A program made the position numbers and the translations under genes. Under the pieces are notes generated by a model. The model was given only the letters and a program-made list of their open reading frames with translations. It had not been told where the DNA came from and searched no databases. A stretch of 64,000 nucleotides of DNA from Pseudomonas fluorescens (lineage in GTDB: Bacteria > Pseudomonadota > Gammaproteobacteria > Pseudomonadales > Pseudomonadaceae). How positions within the stretch are numbered: position 1 is the first letter of the stretch; the number at the start of each line of letters is the position of its first letter. Shown here in pieces: positions 15,923 to 25,356 of this stretch. The stretch lies in contig NZ_MRST01000017.1 in the NCBI RefSeq assembly GCF_001902145.1, positions 124,001-188,000 on the forward strand. Reading direction: 5' to 3'.

Positions 15923-18900
15923 ATGGCGTTCTTCACCGCAGCCAGCAAGGCCGACTTCCAGCATCAACTGCAAGCGGCACTGGCGCAGCACCTCAGTGAA
16001 CAGGCACTGCCACAAGTGGCGCTGTTCGCTGAACAATTCTTCGGCATCATTTCCCTGGACGAACTGACCCAGCGTCGCCTTTCCGACCTGGCCGGTTGCA
16101 CCCTGTCTGCCTGGCGCCTGCTTGAGCGCTTTGATCACACCCAACCGCAAGTGCGGGTCTACAACCCCGATTACGAACGTCATGGCTGGCAATCGACCCA
16201 CACCGCGGTCGAAGTGCTGCACCATGACCTGCCCTTTCTGGTCGACTCGGTACGCACCGAGCTGAACCGCCGTGGCTACAGCATCCATACCCTGCAAACC
16301 ACCGTGCTCAGCGTGCGTCGTGGCAGCAAGGGCGAGTTGCTGGAAATCCTGCCTAAAGGCACCCAGGGCGAAGGCATCCTGCAAGAATCGCTGATGTACC
16401 TGGAGATCGACCGCTGCGCCAACGCCGCCGAACTGAACGTGCTGAGCAAAGAGCTTGAGCAGGTGCTAGGCGAAGTACGCGTGGCCGTGGCCGATTTCGA
16501 ACCGATGAAAGCCAAGGTCCAGGACCTGCTGGCCGGTATCGACGCCAGCGCGTTCGCCATCGACGGCGAAGAAAAAGCCGAGATCAAGAACTTCCTCGAA
16601 TGGCTGGTGGGCAACCACTTCACTTTCCTGGGCTACGAAGAGTTCGTGGTACGTGACGAGGCGGACGGCGGTCATATCGAATATGACGCCAGTTCCTTCC
16701 TCGGTCTGACCAAGCTGCTGCGCGCCGGCCTCACCGCCGAAGACCTGCGCATCGAAGACTACGCCGTGGCCTACCTGCGCGAGCCGACCGTACTGTCGTT
16801 CGCCAAGGCCGCCCACCCTAGTCGTGTGCACCGTCCTGCCTACCCGGACTACGTGTCGATCCGCGAGATCAGCGCCGACGGCAAGGTCATCAAGGAGCAC
16901 CGTTTCATGGGCCTGTACACCTCCTCGGTGTACGGCGAAAGCGTGCGGGTGATCCCTTACATCCGTCGCAAGGTCGCGGAAATCGAACGCCGTTCGGGCT
17001 TCCAGGCCAAGGCACACCTGGGTAAAGAGCTTGCCCAGGTGGTTGAAGTACTGCCCCGTGACGACCTGTTCCAGACTCCGGTCGACGAGTTGTTCAGCAC
17101 CGTGATGTCGATCGTGCAGATCCAGGAGCGCAACAAGATCCGCGTGTTCCTGCGCAAAGACCCCTACGGTCGTTTCTGCTACTGCCTGGCCTACGTGCCA
17201 CGCGACATTTATTCCACCGAAGTGCGCCAGAAGATCCAGCAAGTGCTGATGGACCGTCTGAAGGCCTCGGACTGCGAGTTCTGGACCTTCTTCTCCGAGT
17301 CCGTACTGGCCCGTGTGCAACTGATTCTGCGGGTTGACCCGAAGAACCGCCTGGACATCGACCCGCTGCAACTGGAAAAAGAAGTGGTGCAGGCCTGCCG
17401 CAGCTGGCAGGACGACTACGCCAGCCTGGTAGTGGAAAGCTTCGGCGAAGCCCAGGGCACCAACGTGCTGGCGGATTTCCCCAAAGGCTTCCCGGCCGGC
17501 TACCGCGAGCGTTTTGCCGCGCATTCGGCTGTGGTCGACATGCAGCACCTCAACAGCCTGACCGAAGCCAACCCGCTGGTGATGAGCTTCTATCAGCCGC
17601 TGGGCCAGGTCTCCGGCCAACGCGAGCTGCATTGCAAGCTCTACCACGCCGATACGCCGCTGGCGCTGTCCGACGTGCTGCCGATCCTGGAAAACCTCGG
17701 CCTGCGTGTGCTGGGCGAGTTCCCGTATCGCCTGCGCCATGCCAACGGCCGCGAGTTCTGGATCCATGACTTTGCGTTCATCGCCGCCGAAGGCGTGAAC
17801 CTGGATATCCAGCAGCTCAACGACACCTTGCAGGATGCGTTCGTGCACATCGTGCATGGCGATGCCGAGAACGATGCGTTCAACCGCCTGGTCCTCACCG
17901 CCGGCCTGCCTTGGCGCGACGTGGCGCTGCTGCGTGCCTATGCCCGTTACCTGAAGCAGATTCGCCTGGGCTTCGACCTGGGTTACATCGCCAGCACCCT
18001 GAACAACCACACCGACATCGCCCGCGAGTTGACCCGGTTGTTCAAGACCCGCTTCTACTTGGCGCGCAAGCTCACTGCCGACGACCTGGAAGACAAGCAG
18101 CAACGACTGGAGCAAGCGATCCTCAGCGCTCTGGACGACGTTCAGGTGCTCAACGAAGACCGTATCCTGCGTCGCTACCTGGACCTGATCAAGGCCACCC
18201 TGCGTACCAACTTCTACCAGACCGATGCCAACGGCCAGAACAAGTCGTACTTCAGCTTCAAGTTCGACCCGCGTGCTATCCCCGAGCTGCCCAAGCCAGT
18301 GCCGAAGTTTGAAATCTTCGTGTACTCGCCACGGGTCGAAGGCGTGCACCTGCGCTTTGGTAACGTCGCCCGTGGCGGCCTGCGCTGGTCCGACCGTGAA
18401 GAAGACTTCCGCACCGAAGTGCTCGGCCTGGTAAAAGCCCAGCAAGTGAAGAACTCGGTGATCGTACCGGTGGGCGCCAAGGGCGGCTTCCTGCCGCGTC
18501 GCCTGCCATTGGGCGGCAGCCGGGACGAGATCGCGGCCGAAGGCATCGCCTGCTACCGCATCTTCATCTCCGGCCTGTTGGACATCACCGACAACCTGAA
18601 AGACGGCGCGCTGGTGCCGCCGGTCAACGTCGTGCGTCATGACGACGATGACCCGTACCTGGTGGTGGCGGCGGACAAGGGCACTGCGACCTTCTCCGAC
18701 ATCGCCAACGGCATTGCCATCGACTACGGCTTCTGGCTGGGCGATGCGTTCGCTTCCGGTGGTTCGGCCGGTTACGACCACAAGAAAATGGGCATCACCG
18801 CCAAGGGCGCCTGGGTGGGTGTGCAGCGTCACTTCCGTGAGCGCGGCATCAACGTGCAGGAAGACAGCATCACCGTGGTGGGCGTCGGCGATATGGCCGG

Positions 18901-20791
18901 TGACGTGTTCGGTAACGGCTTGCTCATGTCCGACACGCTGCAACTGGTCGCAGCCTTCAACCACCTGCATATCTTCATCGACCCGAACCCGAACCCGGCC
19001 ACCAGCTTCGTCGAGCGCAAGCGTTTGTTCGAACTGCCGCGTTCGGCCTGGACCGACTACGACACCAGCATCATGTCCGAAGGCGGCGGTATCTTCTCGC
19101 GCAGCGCGAAAAGCATTGCCATCTCGCCACAGATGAAAGAACGCTTCGACATCCAGGCCGACAAGCTGACCCCGACCGAACTGCTCAACGCCTTGCTCAA
19201 GGCGCCGGTGGACCTGTTGTGGAACGGCGGTATCGGTACCTACGTCAAGGCCAGCACCGAGAGCCATGCCGATGTGGGCGACAAGGCCAACGACGCACTG
19301 CGCGTCAACGGCAACGAGCTGCGCTGCAAGGTAGTGGGCGAGGGCGGTAACCTCGGCATGACCCAGCTGGGCCGGGTGGAATTCGGCCTCAATGGCGGCG
19401 GTTCCAACACCGACTTCATCGACAACGCCGGTGGCGTGGATTGCTCCGACCACGAAGTGAACATCAAGATCCTGCTCAACGAAGTGGTGCAGGCCGGTGA
19501 CATGACCGACAAGCAGCGCAACCAGTTGCTGGCGAGCATGACCGACGAAGTCGGCAACCTGGTGTTGGGCAACAACTACAAGCAGACCCAGGCCCTGTCC
19601 CTGGCCGCGCGCAAGGCTTACGAGCGTGCTGCCGAGTACAAGCGCCTGATGAGCGACCTGGAGGGCCGTGGCAAGCTGGACCGTGCCATCGAGTACCTGC
19701 CGACCGAAGAGCAGCTCATCGAGCGCGCTTCCGCTGGAAAGGGGCTGACCCGTCCGGAACTGTCGGTGCTGATCTCCTACAGCAAGATCGACCTCAAGGA
19801 AGCACTGCTCAAGTCGCTGGTACCGGATGACGAGTACCTGACCCGTGACATGGAGACCGCGTTCCCACCGAGCCTGGTGGCCAAGTTCGGCGAAGCCATG
19901 CGTCGCCATCGCCTGAAGCGCGAGATCGTCAGCACCCAGATCGCCAACGATCTGGTCAACCACATGGGCATCACCTTCGTTCAGCGACTCAAAGAGTCGA
20001 CTGGCATGAGCCCGGCGAACGTGGCGGGCGCTTATGTGATCGTGCGGGACATCTTCCATCTCCCGCACTGGTTCCGCCAGATCGAAGCCCTGGACCACCA
20101 GGTTTGCGCTGACGTGCAACTGGAGCTGATGGATGAACTGATGCGTCTGGGCCGTCGCGCTACGCGCTGGTTCCTGCGCAGCCGTCGCAACGAGCAAGAC
20201 GCCGGGCGCGACACCGCGCACTTCGGTCCGCACCTGGCCGCGCTGGGCCTCAAACTCGACGAACTGCTGGAAGGCCCGACCCGCGAAGGCTGGCAGAACC
20301 GCTACCAGGCCTACACTCAGGCCGGCGTACCGGAGTTGTTGGCGCGCATGGTTGCGGGTACTACCCACCTGTACACCTTGCTGCCGATCATCGAAGCCGC
20401 CGACGTGACCGGGCATGACGCCGCCGAAGTGGCCAAGGCCTACTTCGCCGTCGGCAGCGCCCTGGACCTGCCGTGGTACCTGCAGCAGATCAGCGATCTG
20501 CCAGTGGCCAACAACTGGCAGGCCCAGGCCCGCGAAGCTTTCCGCGACGACGTGGACTGGCAGCAACGGGCGATCACCATTTCGGTCCTGCAAATGGCCG
20601 ATGCGCCACAAGACATGGAAGCCCGCGTGGCCCTGTGGCTTGAGCAGCATCAGGACATGGCTGATCGTTGGCGCGCCATGATGGTGGAAATTCGTGCCGC
20701 AGTGGGCACGGACTACGCCATGTACGCGGTGGCCAACCGTGAGTTGCTGGACCTGGCGTTAAGTGGTCAGTCGGTGTTGCAGCCGGCTTGA
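15923..20791 (+). CDS. gdhB: NAD-specific glutamate dehydrogenase, large (180-kDa) class
   Basis: This 1,622-residue enzyme converts glutamate to 2-oxoglutarate and ammonia with NAD+, a catabolic reaction feeding the TCA cycle. Length and sequence match the large bacterial class known from Pseudomonas: an N-terminal regulatory region of about 700 residues with ACT-like segments, the catalytic core (GNVARGGLRWSDREEDFRTE, VPVGAKGGF, and the NAD-binding GVGDMAGDVFGNG), and a long helical C-terminal domain. The ATG follows AGCGGAGTACCACAG. A strong terminator comes 17 bases after the stop, so it is monocistronic. Confidence 0.96.
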   Translation: MAFFTAASKADFQHQLQAALAQHLSEQALPQVALFAEQFFGIISLDELTQRRLSDLAGCTLSAWRLLERFDHTQPQVRVYNPDYERHGWQSTHTAVEVLHHDLPFLVDSVRTELNRRGYSIHTLQTTVLSVRRGSKGELLEILPKGTQGEGILQESLMYLEIDRCANAAELNVLSKELEQVLGEVRVAVADFEPMKAKVQDLLAGIDASAFAIDGEEKAEIKNFLEWLVGNHFTFLGYEEFVVRDEADGGHIEYDASSFLGLTKLLRAGLTAEDLRIEDYAVAYLREPTVLSFAKAAHPSRVHRPAYPDYVSIREISADGKVIKEHRFMGLYTSSVYGESVRVIPYIRRKVAEIERRSGFQAKAHLGKELAQVVEVLPRDDLFQTPVDELFSTVMSIVQIQERNKIRVFLRKDPYGRFCYCLAYVPRDIYSTEVRQKIQQVLMDRLKASDCEFWTFFSESVLARVQLILRVDPKNRLDIDPLQLEKEVVQACRSWQDDYASLVVESFGEAQGTNVLADFPKGFPAGYRERFAAHSAVVDMQHLNSLTEANPLVMSFYQPLGQVSGQRELHCKLYHADTPLALSDVLPILENLGLRVLGEFPYRLRHANGREFWIHDFAFIAAEGVNLDIQQLNDTLQDAFVHIVHGDAENDAFNRLVLTAGLPWRDVALLRAYARYLKQIRLGFDLGYIASTLNNHTDIARELTRLFKTRFYLARKLTADDLEDKQQRLEQAILSALDDVQVLNEDRILRRYLDLIKATLRTNFYQTDANGQNKSYFSFKFDPRAIPELPKPVPKFEIFVYSPRVEGVHLRFGNVARGGLRWSDREEDFRTEVLGLVKAQQVKNSVIVPVGAKGGFLPRRLPLGGSRDEIAAEGIACYRIFISGLLDITDNLKDGALVPPVNVVRHDDDDPYLVVAADKGTATFSDIANGIAIDYGFWLGDAFASGGSAGYDHKKMGITAKGAWVGVQRHFRERGINVQEDSITVVGVGDMAGDVFGNGLLMSDTLQLVAAFNHLHIFIDPNPNPATSFVERKRLFELPRSAWTDYDTSIMSEGGGIFSRSAKSIAISPQMKERFDIQADKLTPTELLNALLKAPVDLLWNGGIGTYVKASTESHADVGDKANDALRVNGNELRCKVVGEGGNLGMTQLGRVEFGLNGGGSNTDFIDNAGGVDCSDHEVNIKILLNEVVQAGDMTDKQRNQLLASMTDEVGNLVLGNNYKQTQALSLAARKAYERAAEYKRLMSDLEGRGKLDRAIEYLPTEEQLIERASAGKGLTRPELSVLISYSKIDLKEALLKSLVPDDEYLTRDMETAFPPSLVAKFGEAMRRHRLKREIVSTQIANDLVNHMGITFVQRLKESTGMSPANVAGAYVIVRDIFHLPHWFRQIEALDHQVCADVQLELMDELMRLGRRATRWFLRSRRNEQDAGRDTAHFGPHLAALGLKLDELLEGPTREGWQNRYQAYTQAGVPELLARMVAGTTHLYTLLPIIEAADVTGHDAAEVAKAYFAVGSALDLPWYLQQISDLPVANNWQAQAREAFRDDVDWQQRAITISVLQMADAPQDMEARVALWLEQHQDMADRWRAMMVEIRAAVGTDYAMYAVANRELLDLALSGQSVLQPA

Positions 20792-20807
20792 TGCCTCGGT
20801 AAACCAG

Positions 20808-20841
20808 AAGCCCCCGCATCGTGAGATGCGGGGGCTTTTTT
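20808..20841 (+). terminator. Rho-independent terminator of gdhB
   Basis: Perfect 12-base arms (AGCCCCCGCATC and complement) flank a GTGA loop and run into six T residues. Confidence 0.95.
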
Positions 20842-20863
20842 ATTTGATCTGAAATGCGATCAA

Positions 20864-21035
20864 TGTAGGAGCTGGCTTGCCAGTCAGTTAAGCGGTCGTC
20901 GCCTTCTGTAGGAGCGAGCTTGCTCGCGAAAAACGTCAACGATAACGCGTGCTTGCTGAATGAACGCGGCGCCTTTGAGTTTTTCGCGAGCAAGCTCGCT
21001 CCTACAATGGCATTAAGGCAAGCCAGCTCCCACAG
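20864..21035. repeat. Nested REP elements (class I inside class III-like arms)
   Basis: Outer arms GTAGGAGCTGGCTTGCC and GGCAAGCCAGCTCCCAC enclose a complete class I element (20907-21006) with its core in inverted orientation. This explains most of the gdhB to gntR gap. Confidence 0.88.
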
Positions 21036-21057
21036 TTTTAACTTCATTCACTTGGTG

Positions 21058-21744
21058 TCAGTGGTGTTTGAGTAGTCGGGTTTCCAGGTGATCCAGGTGC
21101 TGGGTCATCAAGGCGACAGCCGTGTGGGCGTCGCGCTGTTCCACGGCATCCACAATCGCCACATGTTCCTGCCACGCGCAATAGGTGCAGGCCTTGGCTT
21201 CAAATTGCGCAATGATCAACGACGTCAACGGCACCAAGCTGTTGAGAAACTGTGCCAGCGGCGCATTGCCTGCCATGTGCGCCAGTTGCAGATGAAACTC
21301 TCCCGAAAACCGGATCGCCGGCCCACGCTGGTCACGCTCAATGGCGTCGCGCTCCTGTGCAATCAGCTCGCGCAGTTGGCGAATCTGCATCGCTGTGGCC
21401 TGGGCGCAGGCCAGTTGCACCACGGTGATTTCGGTGAGGCGCCGTGCTTCGAGAATCTGCCGTGTGTGCTGGGCATCCGGCGCGGCGACCTGGGCGCGCT
21501 GGTTGGGGCGCAGGATGACCACTTGCTGATGGGACAGCTTGGCGAGCACCCGGCGAATCACGCTGCGGCTCACGCCAAAGAGTTCGCCCAGGCCTTCTTC
21601 GGTGAATCGGCTGGCGGGCGCAATGCGTTGCTCAAGGATGGCGTCGAACAAACGTGGGTAGATATCGTCCACCGAGGGCTTTTTTTCCGGCACCCAGCGT
21701 AGGGAGGTGAGGGTGAAATCGCGTTGCAGGGCGTGAGCGTTCAT
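21058..21744 (-). CDS. GntR-family regulator with FCD ligand-binding domain (second of a tandem pair)
   Basis: The 228-residue protein has an N-terminal winged helix (FTEEGLGELFGVSRSVIRRVLAKLSHQQ, residues about 42-70) and an all-helical FCD domain. Metal-binding candidates of that domain include the FSGEFHLQL and HMAGN segments. Such regulators usually respond to small carboxylates or sugar acids. It begins 16 bases after the stop of another GntR/FCD gene in the same direction, so the two are probably co-transcribed behind dctA. The target is unknown. Confidence 0.88.
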   Translation of the reverse strand: MNAHALQRDFTLTSLRWVPEKKPSVDDIYPRLFDAILEQRIAPASRFTEEGLGELFGVSRSVIRRVLAKLSHQQVVILRPNQRAQVAAPDAQHTRQILEARRLTEITVVQLACAQATAMQIRQLRELIAQERDAIERDQRGPAIRFSGEFHLQLAHMAGNAPLAQFLNSLVPLTSLIIAQFEAKACTYCAWQEHVAIVDAVEQRDAHTAVALMTQHLDHLETRLLKHH

Positions 21745-21760
21745 GGCCGGTCTCCGAAAA

Positions 21761-22462
21761 TCAACTGCCCAGATGGTCGTCCGGGATATTCAAGCGAATG
21801 CCCATGCGCAGGCCTTCCTGAAGGATGTGCCGGCGCATTTCGGCACTGGCCAGGGCGCTGTTCTTGTTGCGGATGGCGCGTACCACGGCTTCGTTCTCTT
21901 GCAGGCGTTCGGCCAGGTGTTCAGGGGAGTTGCGCAGTACCTGGGCGCTTTGTTTGAGCGCGGTACTGGTTTGCTGCACCACGTTCTGGAAGATCGGGTT
22001 GGAGGTCAGGGCGAAGAGTTCTTCATGGAAGTCGATATAGGCGTTCATGCCGGCTTCGGCATCGCCGGCATCGAGGGCTTCGCGCATGTCCATCAGGGTC
22101 AGGCGCAGTTGGCCGATTTCCTTGCTGCTGATGGACTGCGCCACCAGGCCGACGATGAAGGGTTCGAGGGTGTAGCGCAGTTGCAGGATGTCCTCGAGGC
22201 TGGCGTCGGCCACGGCGTCGCTCGACTGCGGCTCGCTGACGCTGGTTTCCAGCACGACCACGCCTTTGCCCGGCATGGAGCGCACCAGGCCAAGGGTTTC
22301 CAGCACGATCACCGCTTCACGCAGGCTCGGACGGCTGATGCCCAACTGTTCGGCCAGTTCGCGTTGACCGGGCAGCATTTCACCGCGGCGCCACTGGCCT
22401 CGCTTGAGTGCGGCGCGCAGTTTTTCTACCACTGAATTGACGACGGTTGAGGTGCTGATCAC
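21761..22462 (-). CDS. GntR-family FadR-type regulator with FCD domain
   Basis: The 233-residue protein begins with a FadR-type winged helix (LPGQRELAEQLGISRPSLREAVIVLETLG), followed by an FCD helical domain with FHEELFAL and the C-terminal MRRHILQE. Members of this class bind palindromes of the TGGTNNNACCA type. Two matching sites lie upstream of dctA at 23994 and 24084, so dctA is the likely target. It lies downstream of dctA in the same orientation with a REP element between. Confidence 0.88.
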   Translation of the reverse strand: MISTSTVVNSVVEKLRAALKRGQWRRGEMLPGQRELAEQLGISRPSLREAVIVLETLGLVRSMPGKGVVVLETSVSEPQSSDAVADASLEDILQLRYTLEPFIVGLVAQSISSKEIGQLRLTLMDMREALDAGDAEAGMNAYIDFHEELFALTSNPIFQNVVQQTSTALKQSAQVLRNSPEHLAERLQENEAVVRAIRNKNSALASAEMRRHILQEGLRMGIRLNIPDDHLGS

Positions 22463-22513
22463 GTCGATGGCTCCTTGATGTTGCTCATACGATTGCCAAG
22501 CGGGCGGTGGTCA

Positions 22514-22609
22514 AAATGTGGGAGCGGGCTTGCTCGCGAATACGGTGTGTCAGTCACTGGATTTGCAAGCTGAACCACCGCTTTCGCGAGCAAGCCCGCT
22601 CCCACATTT
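22514..22609. repeat. REP-type element, class II
   Basis: Arms TGTGGGAGCGGGCTTGCTCG and complement flank a core with CAGTCACT and CCACCGCTTTCGCG. Other full copies are at 44449, 50084 and 51308. Confidence 0.9.
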
Positions 22610-22633
22610 GATCCGTGCCGCTCATAAGAGGGG

Positions 22634-23944
22634 TTAGAACTCCTGATGCGCCGGCAGCACCGGCTTCTTGGCCTGGAAGGCATAGCCTTGCTGGCCGTCG
22701 AGCACCTTGTTGGCGCGCTGGATATCAATGTCTTTTTCCCAGCGAGCAATCGCCACGGTGGCCACGCAGTTGCCGATCAGGTTGGTCAGCGCACGGCCGA
22801 TGCCCATGAACCAGTCCACCGCCAGCACCAACACCAGGCCGACTACCGGAATCGCCGGAATCGCTGTGAGCGTTGCCGCCAGGATCACCAATGCTGAGCC
22901 TGGAATGCCATGGGCGCCCTTGGAGGTGATCAACGATACCAGGAGGATGGTCAGCAAGTCGGTCATCGACAGTGGTGTGCCGGTGGCGTTGGCGATAAAC
23001 ACGATGGCCAGGGTCAGGTAGATGGAAAAACCGTCGAGGTTGAACGAGTAGCCGGTGGGAATCACCAGGCCCACGGTGGAGCTGCCGATGCCCAGGTGCT
23101 CCAGTTTGCGCATGATTTGCGGCAACACCGCGTCGGACGACGCGGTGCCCATCACGATCAGCAGCTCTTCGCGCAGGTACTTGAGCAGCGGCAACATGCG
23201 CAGGCCCGACAGGCGCATCACCAGCCCGAGGATCACCGCCACGAAGGCAAAGCAGGTCAGGTAGAAAAGCCCCACCAGGCTGCCCAGGTGTTGCAGCGAG
23301 TCGAGGCCATAGGTGCTGGTGGTGAAGGCGATGGCACCGAATACGCCCACCGGCGCCAGGCGCACGATCATGCCCATGATGCGGAAGATCACATGGCTCA
23401 ATTCGTTGATCAGCCGCGAAATGCCACTGGCCGCTTCGCCCACCAGGTTCAGCGCGCTGCCGAACAGCACTGAGAACAACAGCACTTGCAGCACGTTGTT
23501 GTCGGCAAAGGCGCCGACCACCGAGTTGGGGATCAACTCCATCAGGAACTGGCTGGTGCCGCGGATGTGCTGGCCTTTGTCGGCCAACTCATTCAAGCCG
23601 GCAGAAGAGAGTTGCTCCAGGTGAATATTGGCGCCGCTGCCGATGCCGGTGCTGAAGGCCATGATCAGGCCGAGCACCAGGGCGACGGTGGTCAGCATCT
23701 CAAAATAGATCACCGACTTGAGGCCGATGCGTCCGACCTTCTTCAAGTCGCCCGCGCCGGAAATACCGCTGACCACCACGCAGAACACGATCAGGCCGAT
23801 CAGCATTTTGATCAGCTTGATAAAGCCGTCACCCAAGGGTTTGAGTTGCGAGGAGAATTCAGGAAGGGCCAGGCCGCAGACGATGCCGAGTATCAGGCCA
23901 ATCACGACTTGCAGGAAAATCGAACGCGAGCACCATCTGAGCAT
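22634..23944 (-). CDS. dctA: C4-dicarboxylate / proton symporter, DctA-like
   Basis: The 436-residue inner-membrane protein belongs to the dicarboxylate/amino-acid:cation symporter family. It shows the serine-rich re-entrant motif (GTASSDAVLP), the GYSFNLDGFSIYLT segment typical of DctA, and NLIGNCVATVAIARWE in the last helix. DctA takes up succinate, fumarate and malate. Pseudomonas carries paralogues, and the SSDA and DGFS variants suggest this may be one with a shifted substrate. Regulation by the adjacent FadR-type protein is inferred from position and upstream palindromes. Confidence 0.88.
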   Translation of the reverse strand: MLRWCSRSIFLQVVIGLILGIVCGLALPEFSSQLKPLGDGFIKLIKMLIGLIVFCVVVSGISGAGDLKKVGRIGLKSVIYFEMLTTVALVLGLIMAFSTGIGSGANIHLEQLSSAGLNELADKGQHIRGTSQFLMELIPNSVVGAFADNNVLQVLLFSVLFGSALNLVGEAASGISRLINELSHVIFRIMGMIVRLAPVGVFGAIAFTTSTYGLDSLQHLGSLVGLFYLTCFAFVAVILGLVMRLSGLRMLPLLKYLREELLIVMGTASSDAVLPQIMRKLEHLGIGSSTVGLVIPTGYSFNLDGFSIYLTLAIVFIANATGTPLSMTDLLTILLVSLITSKGAHGIPGSALVILAATLTAIPAIPVVGLVLVLAVDWFMGIGRALTNLIGNCVATVAIARWEKDIDIQRANKVLDGQQGYAFQAKKPVLPAHQEF

Positions 23945-23993
23945 GGGAGGGATCTCTATTCGGTGCCCTGGTGGTTCCAGGGCTTAATTGTTG

Positions 23994-24013
23994 TGGTCTT
24001 ACCGGTAAGTCCA
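23994..24013. promoter_or_regulatory. GntR/FadR-type operator candidate upstream of dctA
   Basis: A nearly perfect 20-base palindrome (TGGTCTTACC then GGTAAGTCCA) lies about 50 bases before the dctA start. It contains TGGTCTTACC, close to sites known for LldR and PdhR-type regulators. Confidence 0.55.
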
Positions 24014-24083
24014 GTGCGGGGCCAGTCTACGCTCGGTTTTTTTTAAATCACAAGCAAATATTTGGCGGTTGGCAGGTCCCGGT

Positions 24084-24099
24084 CTGACCAGTTGGTCGG
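24084..24099. promoter_or_regulatory. Second GntR/FadR-type operator candidate
   Basis: CTGACCA-GT-TGGTCGG is an imperfect palindrome sharing the GGTC/GACC half-sites and a following GGTAAG with the site at 23994. It is about 140 bases upstream of dctA and 75 upstream of tag. Confidence 0.45.
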
Positions 24100-24174
24100 T
24101 AAGTGCGATGCTTGAGCGGTTGGCAGGGATCAATTTTTTTTGCGTATCATCGCCCTCGGCATACGAGGTGATGG

Positions 24175-24804
24175 ATGGACCAATCAGGGCTGACAACCGA
24201 CGAAGCAGGGCGCATGTATTGCGCCTGGCGCACTGCAGCGCCCGCGTACCTGCATTACCACGACCACGAGTGGGGTGTGCCGGTAGCGGATGACATCGCG
24301 CTGTACGAGAAGATCTGCCTGGAGGGGTTTCAGGCGGGGATGGCGTGGATCACCATCCTGCGCAAGCGCGAAAACTTTCGGCAGGCGTTCGAGGGTTTTG
24401 ATTTTCGCCGGGTGGCGCAGTACGGCGAGGCGGACATTGAGCGGTTGATGAGCGAGCCGGGCATCGTGCGCAATCGGGCAAAGATCATCTCGGCCATCAA
24501 CAACGCACGCCGGGCCTGTGAACTGGTGGAGGAGACCGGTTCGCTGGCGCGCTGGCTGTGGGCGTTCGAACCCGGCGTGCAAGAGCGGCCGGCAGTGGTG
24601 GACATGGCTTACTGGACGGCCAATCCGACCTCAGCGGCTTCGGTGCGCTTGTCCAAAGCCCTGAAGAAACGCGGTTGGACCTTTGTCGGCCCGACCACGA
24701 TGTATGCGTTGATGCAGGCGACGGGGATGGTCAATGATCATCTGGAAGGGTGCGTGTGCCGGCCGCGCATTGAACACCAGCGCAACCTCTTCAGACGTCC
24801 CTGA
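24175..24804 (+). CDS. tag: DNA-3-methyladenine glycosylase I
   Basis: This 209-residue base-excision repair enzyme removes 3-methyladenine from alkylated DNA. It has the family's helix-hairpin-helix-like fold and zinc-snap ligands: Cys in MYCAWR, His in YHDHEWG, and the C-terminal HLEGC pair. The core WITILRKRENFRQAF and RNRAKIISAINNARA-type segments are present. It is divergent from dctA and stands alone. Length is slightly above the E. coli enzyme because of the N- and C-terminal tails. Confidence 0.93.
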   Translation: MDQSGLTTDEAGRMYCAWRTAAPAYLHYHDHEWGVPVADDIALYEKICLEGFQAGMAWITILRKRENFRQAFEGFDFRRVAQYGEADIERLMSEPGIVRNRAKIISAINNARRACELVEETGSLARWLWAFEPGVQERPAVVDMAYWTANPTSAASVRLSKALKKRGWTFVGPTTMYALMQATGMVNDHLEGCVCRPRIEHQRNLFRRP

Positions 24805-24821
24805 CCAGACACGGTTAAAAC

Positions 24822-24849
24822 TGTGGGAGCAGGCAAGCCAGCTCCCACA
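24822..24849. repeat. Short REP-like palindrome
   Basis: TGTGGGAGC and GCTCCCACA arms are separated by only about ten bases, as if an element had lost its core. It lies between the convergent tag and cupin genes. Confidence 0.7.
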
Positions 24850-24870
24850 TGGGTTTTGTGGTGTTGCTGA

Positions 24871-25272
24871 TTATTGGGGAAGGGGGGTGAGTACCTCAGC
24901 CTTGTCATCCAGCACCATCACCACCAGCAGTTTGGCCGGTTGGGTCTGGCTGGCATTGCTTGACTCAAAATGCCGCGAGCCGGCCGGTTCGTAGAACGAT
25001 TGCCCGGCTTTGTAGGTGATTGCCTTTTCATCATTGACCCGCGAGGTGATCTCGCCTTCGAGCACATAAGCCACGGCGGTGCCGGTGTGGCTGTGGGGCA
25101 CGGTGGCCTGGCCGGGGGCGTAGTCCACGGTGAGCATGATGGTTTTCTTGCCCGGCACGTTGGTCAAGGCGTGCTCTTGCAGCACCTTGAGCGTTTCCTT
25201 GTTGTAGACCGGGTCGTGGGCAAATGCACTGAGGGAGGCGAGCATCAATGTGGCAGCGAATAAGCGTTTCAT
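24871..25272 (-). CDS. Exported cupin-domain protein
   Basis: The 133-residue protein has a signal peptide (MKRLFAATLMLASLSAFA) and a single cupin barrel with the metal-binding motif PGQATVPHSHTGTAVAYVLEG (His-X-His, then Glu). It also has a second motif around GQSFYEPAGSRHFESSN. Small exported cupins of this sort are of unknown function; metal binding is likely. It lies 84 bases downstream of a MocR-family regulator in the same direction and may be its target. Confidence 0.82.
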   Translation of the reverse strand: MKRLFAATLMLASLSAFAHDPVYNKETLKVLQEHALTNVPGKKTIMLTVDYAPGQATVPHSHTGTAVAYVLEGEITSRVNDEKAITYKAGQSFYEPAGSRHFESSNASQTQPAKLLVVMVLDDKAEVLTPLPQ

Positions 25273-25356
25273 GATGAGGGTTCCATCGGGTGAAAGACCG
25301 CTTCACCCTACGCCGCCGGGGGCTTGCCACCAATGACCAATGCGTCGGAAAACCGC

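Noticed and set aside
16466..20650. A 1,394-codon open frame antisense to gdhB
   Set aside because: It is the mirror of a GC-rich gene with strong codon bias; its protein is low-complexity (Val, Gln, His, Gly) and has no recognisable domain, whereas the plus-strand frame is a clear NAD-glutamate dehydrogenase.
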